Part shown: piece by piece, positions 33,555 to 41,514 of the stretch
Numbering within the stretch: the stretch's first letter is position 1
How the letters are laid out: each line of letters starts with the position of its first letter
From: Alsobacter metallidurans
Lineage (GTDB): Bacteria; Pseudomonadota; Alphaproteobacteria; Rhizobiales; Beijerinckiaceae
Reading direction: 5' to 3'
Assembly (NCBI RefSeq): GCF_014636935.1
Contig: NZ_BMES01000001.1
Location: 661,383 to 725,382, forward strand
DNA length: 64,000 bases
Notes under the pieces: generated by a model
What the model was told of the DNA's origin: nothing
Database searches by the model: none
The model's input: only the letters and a program-made list of their open reading frames with translations
Position numbers and translations under genes: made by a program

Positions 33555-34385
33555 TTAGCTGGCCGAGAACGGAATGCCTTCCAGGCTGTCCGGGAAGGTG
33601 TGCACCGGCACCTTCATCCACTTGTCATAGACTTTCTTCAGCTCGCCATTGGCCTTGATCTTGTCGATGAACGTGTTGATCGCGGCGTTCATCTCCTTCT
33701 CGCCAAGGCGCGTGCACGCCCCGTTGTAGAGGTTCTGGAATTCGAGCTTGTTCTCGAACTCGCCCGGGCGCGCCTGCTCGATGCGCTGCATGTAGAAGAT
33801 GTTGCCGCCCAGCGCCTGGACCTGGCCCGAGACGAGCGCCTGGATGGACGGCGCGTCGCCGTCGAAGCGCCGGATGGTGGTGCCGGCCGGTGCGTTCTTG
33901 GTGACCTGGGTGTCCTGCGCCGCGCCCTTGGCGACCCCGATGGTGAACTTGCCCATGTCCTCGTTCTTCTTGATCTCGGCGTTCTTGGGCCCGATCAGCA
34001 CGATGGTGTTGGCCACGTAGGGCTTGGAGAACTGCACCGCCTTTGCGCGCTCCGGGAGCATCGCCATGGTGGCGAACAACACGTCGACGCGGCCGGTGGT
34101 GAGCGCCGGTATGCGGTTGTTGACCTCGAGCGGCATGAACTCGACCGGAACGCCGAGCTCCTTGCCGAACAGCTCGGCGATGTCGGCGTCGAGGCCTTCC
34201 TGCTTGCCGCTGCTGTTGACGAAGCCCCATGGCGGGTTGTCGCCCTGGATGCCGACGATGACCTTGCCGCGCGCCTTGATCTCGGCGGGCGTCACCGCCT
34301 GGGCGGCCTGCGGCAGCGTGGCGGCGGCTGCGAGAAGCGCAGCGGCCGCGATGGCGCTGCGGCGGTTGATCCTGAATCCCGTCAC
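33555..34385 (-). CDS. amino-acid-type ABC substrate-binding protein (orphan)
   Basis: 276-aa periplasmic binding protein, family 3 (polar amino acids). Signal peptide after RRSAIAAAALLAAAATL, cut near AQA (about 30). Seen: KVIVGIQGDNPPWGF, GLDADIAELFGKELG, FATMAMLPERAKAVQFSKPY, typical of the family. The GTG start at 34385 is chosen because GGGAGAACACC lies before it and it gives a normal signal peptide. No permease or ATPase gene is adjacent; it is divergent from a GntR regulator that probably controls it. Confidence 0.88.
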   Translation of the reverse strand: MTGFRINRRSAIAAAALLAAAATLPQAAQAVTPAEIKARGKVIVGIQGDNPPWGFVNSSGKQEGLDADIAELFGKELGVPVEFMPLEVNNRIPALTTGRVDVLFATMAMLPERAKAVQFSKPYVANTIVLIGPKNAEIKKNEDMGKFTIGVAKGAAQDTQVTKNAPAGTTIRRFDGDAPSIQALVSGQVQALGGNIFYMQRIEQARPGEFENKLEFQNLYNGACTRLGEKEMNAAINTFIDKIKANGELKKVYDKWMKVPVHTFPDSLEGIPFSAS

Positions 34386-34551
34386 GGTGTTCTCCCTGGT
34401 CCGGCTTCTTGGTTGGGCCCGCGGCAGGCGCGGCTGCGTGAACCTCTCACCGATCGCGCCCGGTCGCAACCGAGAATCGCGCGATCATCGGATGGAAGCG
34501 TCATTCGTCAGATGATCTGGCCATGCCGTGATTCCGGCTCTAGGATGTGGC

Positions 34552-35250
34552 ATGCTCCAGGCCAGCCCCGATCCAGACGCCGCGCCGCACCAGGACGCCG
34601 ACATCCTCTCGGCGGGCGAACGCGCCTATGAGCGAATCCGGACTGACATCGTCTTCGGCCGGCTGCCTCCCGGCCAGCGCCTCACGCTGGAGAAGCTTCG
34701 CGCCCGCTACGGCGTTGGCGTCGGCACCCTGCGCGAGATCTTCAGCCGGCTCACCCCCGAAGGGCTCGTCACCGCCGAGGGGCAGCGCGGCTTCCATGTC
34801 GCGCCCTGTTCGGCCGACGACCTGCGGGAGGTGGCGGCGCTGCGGCTGCTGCTGGAGAAAAGCGCGATGGCGAGCTCTTTCGAGGCCGGGGATGTCGAGT
34901 GGGAGGGCCGGCTCGTCGCCGCGCACCACAAGCTCGCCCGGGTGGAGCAGGGGCTGCTGGCCGGGCAGGACGGCGGCGCCGAGCGGTGGAAGCGCTTCGA
35001 TTGGGAATTCCACCAGGCGCTTGTGTCGGCCTGCGGCTCCCGCGCGCTGCTGGACCTGCATGCGGGCGTGTATGACCGCTACCTGCGCTACCAGATGGTG
35101 TTCGTGATCTTTCGCGGCGCGGTGGCGGCCGACGAGCATCGCGCGCTTCTCGACGCGGCGCTGCGCCGGGACGCGCCCGCCGCGCAGGAGATCCTGGAGC
35201 GCCACGTCGCCGGCTGCCTCGATTTCGCGTTCAGCCGCAAGCTGCTCTGA
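34552..35250 (+). CDS. GntR-family transcriptional regulator (FCD type, third)
   Basis: 232-aa regulator: HTH at about residues 22-90 (ERIRTDIVFGRLPPGQRLT, RYGVGVGTLREIFSRL) and a C-terminal FCD domain (EFHQALVSACGSRALLDLH, DEHRALLDAALRRD). Its recognition helix differs from the other two GntR proteins in the window, and no ATTGTTGACAAT site is near. Divergent from the orphan amino-acid binding protein, its likely target. Confidence 0.87.
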   Translation: MLQASPDPDAAPHQDADILSAGERAYERIRTDIVFGRLPPGQRLTLEKLRARYGVGVGTLREIFSRLTPEGLVTAEGQRGFHVAPCSADDLREVAALRLLLEKSAMASSFEAGDVEWEGRLVAAHHKLARVEQGLLAGQDGGAERWKRFDWEFHQALVSACGSRALLDLHAGVYDRYLRYQMVFVIFRGAVAADEHRALLDAALRRDAPAAQEILERHVAGCLDFAFSRKLL

Positions 35251-35253
35251 CGC

Positions 35254-36087
35254 TCAGGCCGTATTGAGCCGCAGCTTCGCGCCCGCCTCCGCGAGATCCG
35301 GCGCATCGATCCGCCGATAGCGCGCCGCCACGAACTGAAACGCCCCGAACGCAAACAACCCCGCCGCCGTCGCCAGCAGCAGGAGCCAGCCGTAGGGTTG
35401 CGCTTCCAGGGCCGCGAGCGTGCCCGCGAGCCCGCGCGCCTCGCGGGCGTTGGCGTGCCACGCGGCCGCCAGGAGGAACGCGCCCGCGAGCCCGAACACG
35501 GCCGCCCGCGCGGCGTAGCCCAGGCGCCCGAGCGGGACCACCCACGCGCGCGCCCCCGCGCGCAAAGCCAGATGCTCGCAAAAACTCGCCTTCCAGGCTT
35601 TGACCGCGGCGGCGCAGCCGGCGCCGATCACAGTGGCGCCGGCGGCGCCGACCAAAAAGGGGCCGAACGGCAGTTGGAGGAGATAGGCCGTCCAGTCGCG
35701 CGCGGATTGGTCGCCGCCCGAGCCGCCGCCCGAAAACGCGAAGATCAGCGACGCCGCCGAGATCGCGAGGCCGCCATTCACCACCGCGCCCGCCCCGTAG
35801 CCGATCCGGCGGACGATGCTTTTCGGCCGGCTCCCGAGATGATCGGCGTCGAACACCGCCTGCGCGACGCGCCAGGCCGCAAAGCACAGCAGCCCGATGC
35901 TGAGGAGCCCCAGCATCACGGCGCCATAGGGCTGCGCCAGCAGCGTTCGCAGCGCGCCATGGCTGTCGGGCGTTCGCCCGCCGCCGCCCATGGCCGCGAG
36001 GGCCGCGAGCCCGCCCACCATCACGAAAACCACCCCGCGCGCCACGTAGCCGGCGCGCGCCAGGCGTTCGGCGTTGCTGTCTTGCAT
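35254..36087 (-). CDS. DUF1206 membrane protein
   Basis: 277-aa membrane protein with about six helices arranged as three repeats of a two-helix unit, each starting with an aromatic/Gly motif (LARAGYVARGVVFVMVGG, IVRRIGYGAGAVVNGG, LGRLGYAARAAVFGLAG). This threefold repeat is the hallmark of DUF1206. Function unknown. Ends 4 bp after the convergent GntR gene stops. Confidence 0.85.
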   Translation of the reverse strand: MQDSNAERLARAGYVARGVVFVMVGGLAALAAMGGGGRTPDSHGALRTLLAQPYGAVMLGLLSIGLLCFAAWRVAQAVFDADHLGSRPKSIVRRIGYGAGAVVNGGLAISAASLIFAFSGGGSGGDQSARDWTAYLLQLPFGPFLVGAAGATVIGAGCAAAVKAWKASFCEHLALRAGARAWVVPLGRLGYAARAAVFGLAGAFLLAAAWHANAREARGLAGTLAALEAQPYGWLLLLATAAGLFAFGAFQFVAARYRRIDAPDLAEAGAKLRLNTA

Positions 36088-36139
36088 CGACCACCTTCCT
36101 CGTTCCGGACAGAACGTGGCGGTCGAAGAGCCGTTCCGG

Positions 36140-37870
36140 TCAGCCCCGGTCGGCGAGGCGGCTCGCGATGTGGGCCGTCATGCCGCGCGCGATCTCGGTC
36201 TCGCCCACGATGATGAAGTTCGCCCCGTAGCGGCGCAGATACTCCACCTCGGCGTCCGAATGCGCGCGGGCGATGATCTCGATGGACGGATTGGCTGTGC
36301 GGCTCTGCTCCATCAAGGTGGCGTTCTCGAACGGGTTCGGGATCGCGCTGATCAGCCAGCGCGCCCGCGCGATGCCGGCCGCCTCCAGCAGGCCCTCCTG
36401 GGCGGCGTTGCCGGAGATGACCTCCACGCCGCGCGCCCGCAGCGCGTCGATGGCTTCGCGCCGCTCCTCGATCACCAGCAGGGGCTGGCCCTTGGCGAGC
36501 AGCTCTTCGCCGACGAGGCGCCCGACACGCCCGTACCCAACCAGCACGGCGTGGTCCGTCAGCGCTGTGGGAACGAGGCCGGGCTCGTCGTCCGTCTCGA
36601 CGGCCGCCGTCGCGGGCGGCTCCTTGCCGGCGTCCGGAGCGGCTTCGCGGCTCTTCAGCCAGGGCGCGAGGGCGTCCAGTCCCACAAACAGCAGCGGGTT
36701 CACGATGATCGACAGCAGCGCGGCCGCGAGCACCAAGTCGCGCCCGGCCTCCGGCAGGAGGCCGAGATCAACGCCGAGCCCGGTCAGGATGAACGAGAAT
36801 TCGCCGATCTGGGACAGGCTCGCCGCCATCGTGAGGGCGGTTTTCAACGACCGACGGAACAGCCGCACGATCGCGTAGGCCGCGATGGCGTTGCCGACCA
36901 CCACGATCAGGAAGGCGCCCAGCACCGGCAGCGGCTGGCGGATCAGCACGGTGGGGTCGAACAGCATGCCGACCGACACGAAGAACAGCACCGCGAACGC
37001 GTCGCGCAGCGGCAGCGTCTCCTGCGCGGCCTGCTGGCTCAGCGTCGACTCCGCCAGGATCATGCCGGCGAAAAACGCGCCCAGCGCGAAAGATACGCCA
37101 AACAGCTCCGCCGATCCGAACGCCACGCCCAGCGCGATGGCGAGAACGGCCAGCCGGAACAGCTCGCGCGAGCCCGTATGCGCCACCCAGTGCAGCACGG
37201 CCGGGATCAGCCGGCGGCCGACCACCATCATCACCACCACAAAGGCGCCGACCTTCAGCACCGTCAGCCCCAGCGCCGCCCACACGGAGCCCGGCTCCAG
37301 AAGGGCCGCCAGCCCGCTGGCCGGCGTGGCGGCGGTCTTGCCGCCCAGAAGCCCCGACACGGCGGGCAGCAGCACGAGGGCGAGAACCATCGCGAGGTCC
37401 TCGACGATGAGCCACCCCACCGCGATCTTGCCGCGCTCGGTGTCGACGAGCCGGCGCTCCTGCAGGGCTCGGAGCACCACCACGGTGCTGGCGACCGAGA
37501 GCGACAAGCCGAAAACGAGGCCCGCGCCCGGCGACCAGCCCATGAGATGCGAAAGGCCAAAGCCCAGCATCGTCACGAAGGCGATCTGCCCCAGCGCGCC
37601 CGGAACCGCGATCGTGCGCACCGCCATCAGGTCGCTGACCGAAAAATGCAGGCCGACGCCGAACATCAACAAGATGACGCCGATCTCGGCCAGCTGCGGC
37701 GCGAGGGCCTGGTCGGCCACATAGCCCGGCGTAAAGGGGCCGATCAGAACGCCGGCCAGCAGATAGCCCACCAGGGGCGATAATCGCAGCCGGTTCGCGA
37801 TCGCTCCGAAGACGAAGGCCAGACCGAGGCCTGCGACAATGGTGGCGATCAGCGAAGTATGATGCGGCAT
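36140..37870 (-). CDS. Kef-type K+/H+ antiporter with TrkA-N domain (YbaL-like)
   Basis: 576-aa monovalent cation:proton antiporter-2 family protein. About 12 helices (residues 8-410; ANRLRLSPLVGYLLAGVLIG, LGALFFAGM-like FALGAFFAGMILAES, ASLSQIGEFSFIL), a linker, then a cytosolic Rossmann RCK/TrkA-N domain starting HAVLVGYGRVGRLVGEELL (about 450). This is the YbaL/KefB layout. The ATG at 37870 follows GGAG and matches the family N-terminus (MPHHTSLIAT). Divergent from a small HTH gene. Confidence 0.92.
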   Translation of the reverse strand: MPHHTSLIATIVAGLGLAFVFGAIANRLRLSPLVGYLLAGVLIGPFTPGYVADQALAPQLAEIGVILLMFGVGLHFSVSDLMAVRTIAVPGALGQIAFVTMLGFGLSHLMGWSPGAGLVFGLSLSVASTVVVLRALQERRLVDTERGKIAVGWLIVEDLAMVLALVLLPAVSGLLGGKTAATPASGLAALLEPGSVWAALGLTVLKVGAFVVVMMVVGRRLIPAVLHWVAHTGSRELFRLAVLAIALGVAFGSAELFGVSFALGAFFAGMILAESTLSQQAAQETLPLRDAFAVLFFVSVGMLFDPTVLIRQPLPVLGAFLIVVVGNAIAAYAIVRLFRRSLKTALTMAASLSQIGEFSFILTGLGVDLGLLPEAGRDLVLAAALLSIIVNPLLFVGLDALAPWLKSREAAPDAGKEPPATAAVETDDEPGLVPTALTDHAVLVGYGRVGRLVGEELLAKGQPLLVIEERREAIDALRARGVEVISGNAAQEGLLEAAGIARARWLISAIPNPFENATLMEQSRTANPSIEIIARAHSDAEVEYLRRYGANFIIVGETEIARGMTAHIASRLADRG

Positions 37871-37945
37871 CGGAGCTCCGGGGACGTAGGGTCCCTTGAT
37901 TTGGGGCCAGGTTGCGCTTATTTCAACCTTTTTGGTGGACATAAA

Positions 37946-38203
37946 GTGCTGCTCTGTCCTGAAATCTCGCGTGCCGCTCGCGGCCTCCTGGATTGGACCC
38001 AGGAGGATCTCGCCATGCGCGCCGGCGTGTCGCGCAGCACCGTCCGGGATTTCGAGAAGGGTCGCCACGTCCTGCACCGGTCGTCCGAGGACCTGCTCGT
38101 GGCGGCGCTGCGGAGCGCGGGCGTGGAATTGATGCCCGCCGGCGAGGGCGGCCCCGGGGTCAGGCTCCTGACTCACGCCGAAACGAAGCCGTGCGCGACA
38201 TGA
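37946..38203 (+). CDS. small XRE-family HTH protein
   Basis: 85-aa Cro/CI-type helix-turn-helix protein: ISRAARGLLDWTQEDLAMRA, GVSRSTVRDFEKGRH, then SAGVELMPAGEGGPGVRL, a common small alphaproteobacterial regulator. GTG at 37946 is preferred (GGTGGAC upstream, family N-terminus); the frame stays open further upstream into the antiporter promoter. Stop overlaps the next gene's ATG (ATGA). Confidence 0.75.
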   Translation: MLLCPEISRAARGLLDWTQEDLAMRAGVSRSTVRDFEKGRHVLHRSSEDLLVAALRSAGVELMPAGEGGPGVRLLTHAETKPCAT

Positions 38204-38568
38204 CGCGCAAACGGGCCGCCATGCGGAGCTTGCCGCTCGCGATCGTGCTGGCTTGCGCGGCGTGGCTGTTCACTCTGGCGGCCGACGGGCATCGCGCGCC
38301 CGCGCTCGATGGTCCAAGCGCGTGGCGCAGCCATGCCCCCGTGGAAAGCGTCAGGCCAACGACGCCAACCCTCGTGGCGCGGGCTGCGTCCCAGGCTGCG
38401 TTCATCCCCGGCCGCGACGGCCCGGACCCGGTCGCCTTGGCGCCGGCGGCGCTTCGTCTCCATGGCAGTCCGGCCGCCGAGACGGTTCAATGGCCCGGCC
38501 GGTCGCCCGTCCGCCTCGGCGAATGGACCGACGCATGGCCCCGTGCGCCTCCGAGCTCCCCGGCCTGA
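38200..38568 (+). CDS. small exported or membrane-anchored hypothetical protein
   Basis: 122-aa product whose only clear feature is an N-terminal hydrophobic segment (AMRSLPLAIVLACAAWLFTLA, residues 7-27, shortened here: LPLAIVLACAAWLFTLA). The rest is Pro/Ala/Arg-rich with no recognisable domain. The ATGA overlap with the HTH gene supports that it is translated; otherwise it could be a chance open frame in GC-rich DNA. Confidence 0.45.
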   Translation: MTRKRAAMRSLPLAIVLACAAWLFTLAADGHRAPALDGPSAWRSHAPVESVRPTTPTLVARAASQAAFIPGRDGPDPVALAPAALRLHGSPAAETVQWPGRSPVRLGEWTDAWPRAPPSSPA

Positions 38569-38767
38569 AGCCCGGCTGAGACGTCACCCATCCCCGCGCC
38601 CTCCGAGACGTCGTGCGACGCCGCACGGCTGCTTGGGATGAGGGCCGTCGAGCGGATGGCCGCCCGGGCTCCGTCTCGTTCCTGAACCCATCCGGCGCTT
38701 CGGCGCCGTTCTGATCCCGGGCGACCGCGGCTCGCGAGAGCGCGCGCCCCATCAAGGCAATCGCATC

Positions 38768-38995
38768 ATGAAATCCATCCGTGCGCTGATCAGCGCCGCC
38801 GTCCTGTTCGTCGGCGCCGCAGGCAGCATGGGAACGCTCGGCGTTCTCATCTTCGAGGAAACGGTCGCGTTGACGGTCTACAGCGTCGGCGTCGCCGCCG
38901 GGGCAAGCTGGCTCGCGCTGGGGACCTACCGGGCCGAGCTGGCCGAAAACGCCACCCGGCCTCGAACAGCCGAAATAGACCCGCGGGCTGAGTGA
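38768..38995 (+). CDS. small membrane protein, unknown
   Basis: 75-aa product with two hydrophobic stretches (ALISAAVLFVGAAGSMGTL and VYSVGVAAGASWLALGTY) and a charged tail. AAGGCA precedes the ATG. No family recognised. About 200 bp of non-coding DNA precedes it. Confidence 0.5.
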   Translation: MKSIRALISAAVLFVGAAGSMGTLGVLIFEETVALTVYSVGVAAGASWLALGTYRAELAENATRPRTAEIDPRAE

Positions 38996-39152
38996 GCAGT
39001 CGGAAACAAGCGTGACTGGCGGCCGGGGCGACCAACGATCCCGGCCGCCCATCCGCTGCGCCTCGGCATTTATGGTCTTGCGCTCGGCGACCCAAACGGG
39101 CTCATTCTCCCCAGGGTTGCGAAGCCGACCGAACGAAAACGGGAGAAACGCC

Positions 39153-40160
39153 TTGTTGAATCGACGCCACATCCTTGCCGGCGCGGCCGCGCTCGCCGCA
39201 GCGCCTCGCGGGGCTTTTGCGCAGGCGAAGACGGAGCTGACGATCAGCCGGCAGCCCGGCATCCTCTACATGCCGCTGCACGTGATCGAAAAGAACCAGC
39301 TGATCGAGAAGCACGCGGAGGCGCTCGGCATCAAGGGCGCGGCCTTGAAGTGGCTGTCGTTCAGCAATGGCGGCGCCCAGCAGGACGCGCTGATTTCCGG
39401 CAATGTCGACATCGTCAACACCGGAACCGGGCAGCTGCTGCTGCTGAACGACCGCACCAAAGGCGGCGTGAAGGGCATCGTGGCGAGCTCGGCCTCGCCG
39501 CTGAAATTCGTGAGCCGCGACCCGCGCATCAAGTCGCTGGGCGACATCGGCCCGGGCGACCGCATCGCGGTCCCGACCGTGAAGATCTCCACCCAGGCGA
39601 TCCTGCTCCAGATGGCGGCCGCCCAGATGTTCGGCCCCGACCAGTGGGCGCGATTCGACGCCAACACGGTCCAGCTCGGCCACCCCGACGCCTATGTGGC
39701 GCTCAAAAACCCTACGCACGAGGTGCGCAGCCACTTCGGCGCGCCGCCTTACGACTATTACGAGCTCAAGGAAGTGCCCGACGCCCACCAGGTGACGACC
39801 TCCGCGGAGATCATCGGCGGGCCGCTGTCGCAGGGCCAGTTCTTTACCACGACCAAGTTCGCGGATGCGAACCCGAAATGGATCGAGGCCGTCCGCAAGG
39901 CCGCCGAGGAAGCCAAGGCGCTGATCGAGGGCGACCTGAAGGCCGGTGTCGAGGCCTACAAGGAGATCAACAACGACAAGACCCCGACCGAGACGCTGGT
40001 CGACCTGATGAAGCAGCCCGGCATGGCGGATTTCAACCTGTACCCGCAGGGAACCATGAAATTCGCCGCGCACCTGCACAAGGTCGGCTCGCTCAAGGCC
40101 ATGCCGGCGTCCTGGAAGGACTACTATCTTCCGATCGCGCACGACATGCCGGGGAACTGA
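39153..40160 (+). CDS. NitT/TauT-type ABC substrate-binding protein (orphan)
   Basis: 335-aa periplasmic binding protein of the SsuA/NMT1-like group, with a Tat-style N-terminus (LNRRHILAGAAALAAAPRG) cut near AFA. Seen: LTISRQPGILYMPLHVIEKN and SNGGAQQDALISGNVDIVNTG, the family's ligand segments. The start is a TTG at 39153 with GGGAG 7 nt upstream; the nearest in-frame ATG is 141 bases further upstream and would bury the signal peptide. No permease or ATPase is adjacent, so it must use a transporter encoded elsewhere. Confidence 0.85.
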   Translation: MLNRRHILAGAAALAAAPRGAFAQAKTELTISRQPGILYMPLHVIEKNQLIEKHAEALGIKGAALKWLSFSNGGAQQDALISGNVDIVNTGTGQLLLLNDRTKGGVKGIVASSASPLKFVSRDPRIKSLGDIGPGDRIAVPTVKISTQAILLQMAAAQMFGPDQWARFDANTVQLGHPDAYVALKNPTHEVRSHFGAPPYDYYELKEVPDAHQVTTSAEIIGGPLSQGQFFTTTKFADANPKWIEAVRKAAEEAKALIEGDLKAGVEAYKEINNDKTPTETLVDLMKQPGMADFNLYPQGTMKFAAHLHKVGSLKAMPASWKDYYLPIAHDMPGN

Positions 40161-40251
40161 GAGCGGCCCTGGCCACTTTTCGGCCAAACGCTGCTGCTGC
40201 GATATCGACGTCCGGCGCGCCGCGCCGGACGAACCGCATGGGGAATGAACG

Positions 40252-40530
40252 ATGCCCGACTTCCGGCGACTTCTCGATCGCGTCCCGCTTGGCGGCCTGC
40301 GTTCGCCGGACGGCGCCCGACGGCTCCAGTTGCGCGCGCCCGGCGGCATTGAGCGCGGCCCGCTCGTCGCGGCTGTGATCGTGCTCGGCATTCCCGCCGC
40401 GGTGCTGATCGCCCTGATCGCGGGCTCGGAAGGCGTGCGGCTGGGCGGGCTGGTTTTCGCCACGCTGGTGTTCGGAGCGTTTTTGTGGGGCTTCTTCTAC
40501 GAAGTGCGCCGGCTCACTCTGCTGCCCTGA
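40252..40530 (+). CDS. small hypothetical membrane protein
   Basis: 92-aa product with an Arg-rich N-terminus (DRVPLGGLRSPDGARRLQLR) and two hydrophobic helices (LVAAVIVLGIPAAVLIALIA; LVFATLVFGAFLWGFFY). GGGGAA precedes the ATG. No family recognised. Its 3' end overlaps the convergent small gene by 17 bp. Confidence 0.55.
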   Translation: MPDFRRLLDRVPLGGLRSPDGARRLQLRAPGGIERGPLVAAVIVLGIPAAVLIALIAGSEGVRLGGLVFATLVFGAFLWGFFYEVRRLTLLP

Positions 40531-40726
40531 CGTTTCGCTTCAGCGGCTCGCATCGCCGCTCTGAATCGGGCGTCGCCGAGGTCACGACGGCGTCTTCCAG
40601 CTTGCGCAGCAAAACGGTCCAGTCGCTAAGGTCGCCGGCGGGGAGGGGGGCCAGCAGGCGGCGCATCTCGGCCGCGATGCGGGCCATCTCGTCGTCGTCG
40701 GGCTGCGGGTAGACGACCTGAAACAT
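40514..40726 (-). CDS. small hypothetical protein
   Basis: 70-aa soluble product beginning MFQVVYPQPDDDEMARIAAE. GGAGCCTCCAA stands before the ATG at 40726, which I prefer to the longer in-frame start at 40819. No domain recognised; acidic, helical. The 3' overlap with the convergent gene is a caution. Confidence 0.45.
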   Translation of the reverse strand: MFQVVYPQPDDDEMARIAAEMRRLLAPLPAGDLSDWTVLLRKLEDAVVTSATPDSERRCEPLKRNVRAAE

Positions 40727-40857
40727 TTGGAGGCTCCACGGCCAGAGGTCTGTGAGACCGTTGTGAGCCGGAAGCCTCTTTGGCGCGGTGCGCTGCCGCA
40801 CTGGGGCAACGCGCCACAAAGGGGAGACGAGCCGGAAAGGCTCGCCTCCCGTGTGGA

Positions 40858-41388
40858 CTACTTGCGGATAAACGAGCTCAGCATCCAGGCCACGAGGCCG
40901 ATGCCGACCGCCGTCGCGAGAGGTTCGCGGCTGGCCTGCCCGCCGAGGCGCTGGGCGTAGTCGCGGCCCATGTCGTAGGCGGCGCTCAGGTCGTAGTCGC
41001 TGAGCGTGCTGCGCGCCTGGTCCGCATAGCTGCGGGCCTCGCCCGCATAGTCGCCAAAGCGGCCGCGGGCCGTGTCCGCATAGTCGTTCGCCAGGCTGCG
41101 CGCCCGGCGATACCCCCGGTCCATTCCGTAGTCGTCGCTTCGGCGCGAGCCGAACAGCGCGTAGGCGATCAGCCCGCCGATCGCCGCAGTCGCGAAGGGG
41201 TGAGACGTGATCGTGTCATAGGCGTACTCGCCGCCCTGCTTGGCCATGCGGGTCGCGTCCTGCGCCGACATGTTTTGCACCGCCTCGCTGGCGTCGCTGA
41301 TTTTCTGCCGCGCCGTATCGGCCGCCTTGCTGGCGATGTCCGTCACGTTGCCGAGGGCGCCTTCGCCCGATCGAATGTCGTCTGCCAT
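40858..41388 (-). CDS. ElaB/YqjD-like helical membrane-anchored protein
   Basis: 176-aa protein: N-terminal amphipathic helix (ASKAADTARQKISDASEAVQ), a hydrophobic segment (PFATAAIGGLIAYALFG, about 65-80), a helical Tyr/Asp/Arg-rich region with 11-residue periodicity (ARSLANDYADTARGRFGDYA), and a C-terminal helix GIGLVAWMLSSFIRK. This resembles the ribosome-associated ElaB/YqjD/DUF883 and related stress proteins. GGAGGCGAAAC precedes the ATG. Assignment is by architecture only. Confidence 0.7.
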   Translation of the reverse strand: MADDIRSGEGALGNVTDIASKAADTARQKISDASEAVQNMSAQDATRMAKQGGEYAYDTITSHPFATAAIGGLIAYALFGSRRSDDYGMDRGYRRARSLANDYADTARGRFGDYAGEARSYADQARSTLSDYDLSAAYDMGRDYAQRLGGQASREPLATAVGIGLVAWMLSSFIRK

Positions 41389-41514
41389 GTTTCGCCTCCA
41401 TGTCTGGAGCTTGGAAACGGTCAACCTCCCGAGCTGTTCCGATCCCAAATGCGATCATGTCCGCCGCTGGCTGATAAAAAACCGAGGCAGCGCCCGCGCG
41501 GCGACCCAGACGGC

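Noticed and set aside
38580-38650. Possible degenerate copy of the type C repeat
   Set aside because: Only short pieces (CCTCCGAGACG, GGGATGAGGG) match and no paired arms are visible.
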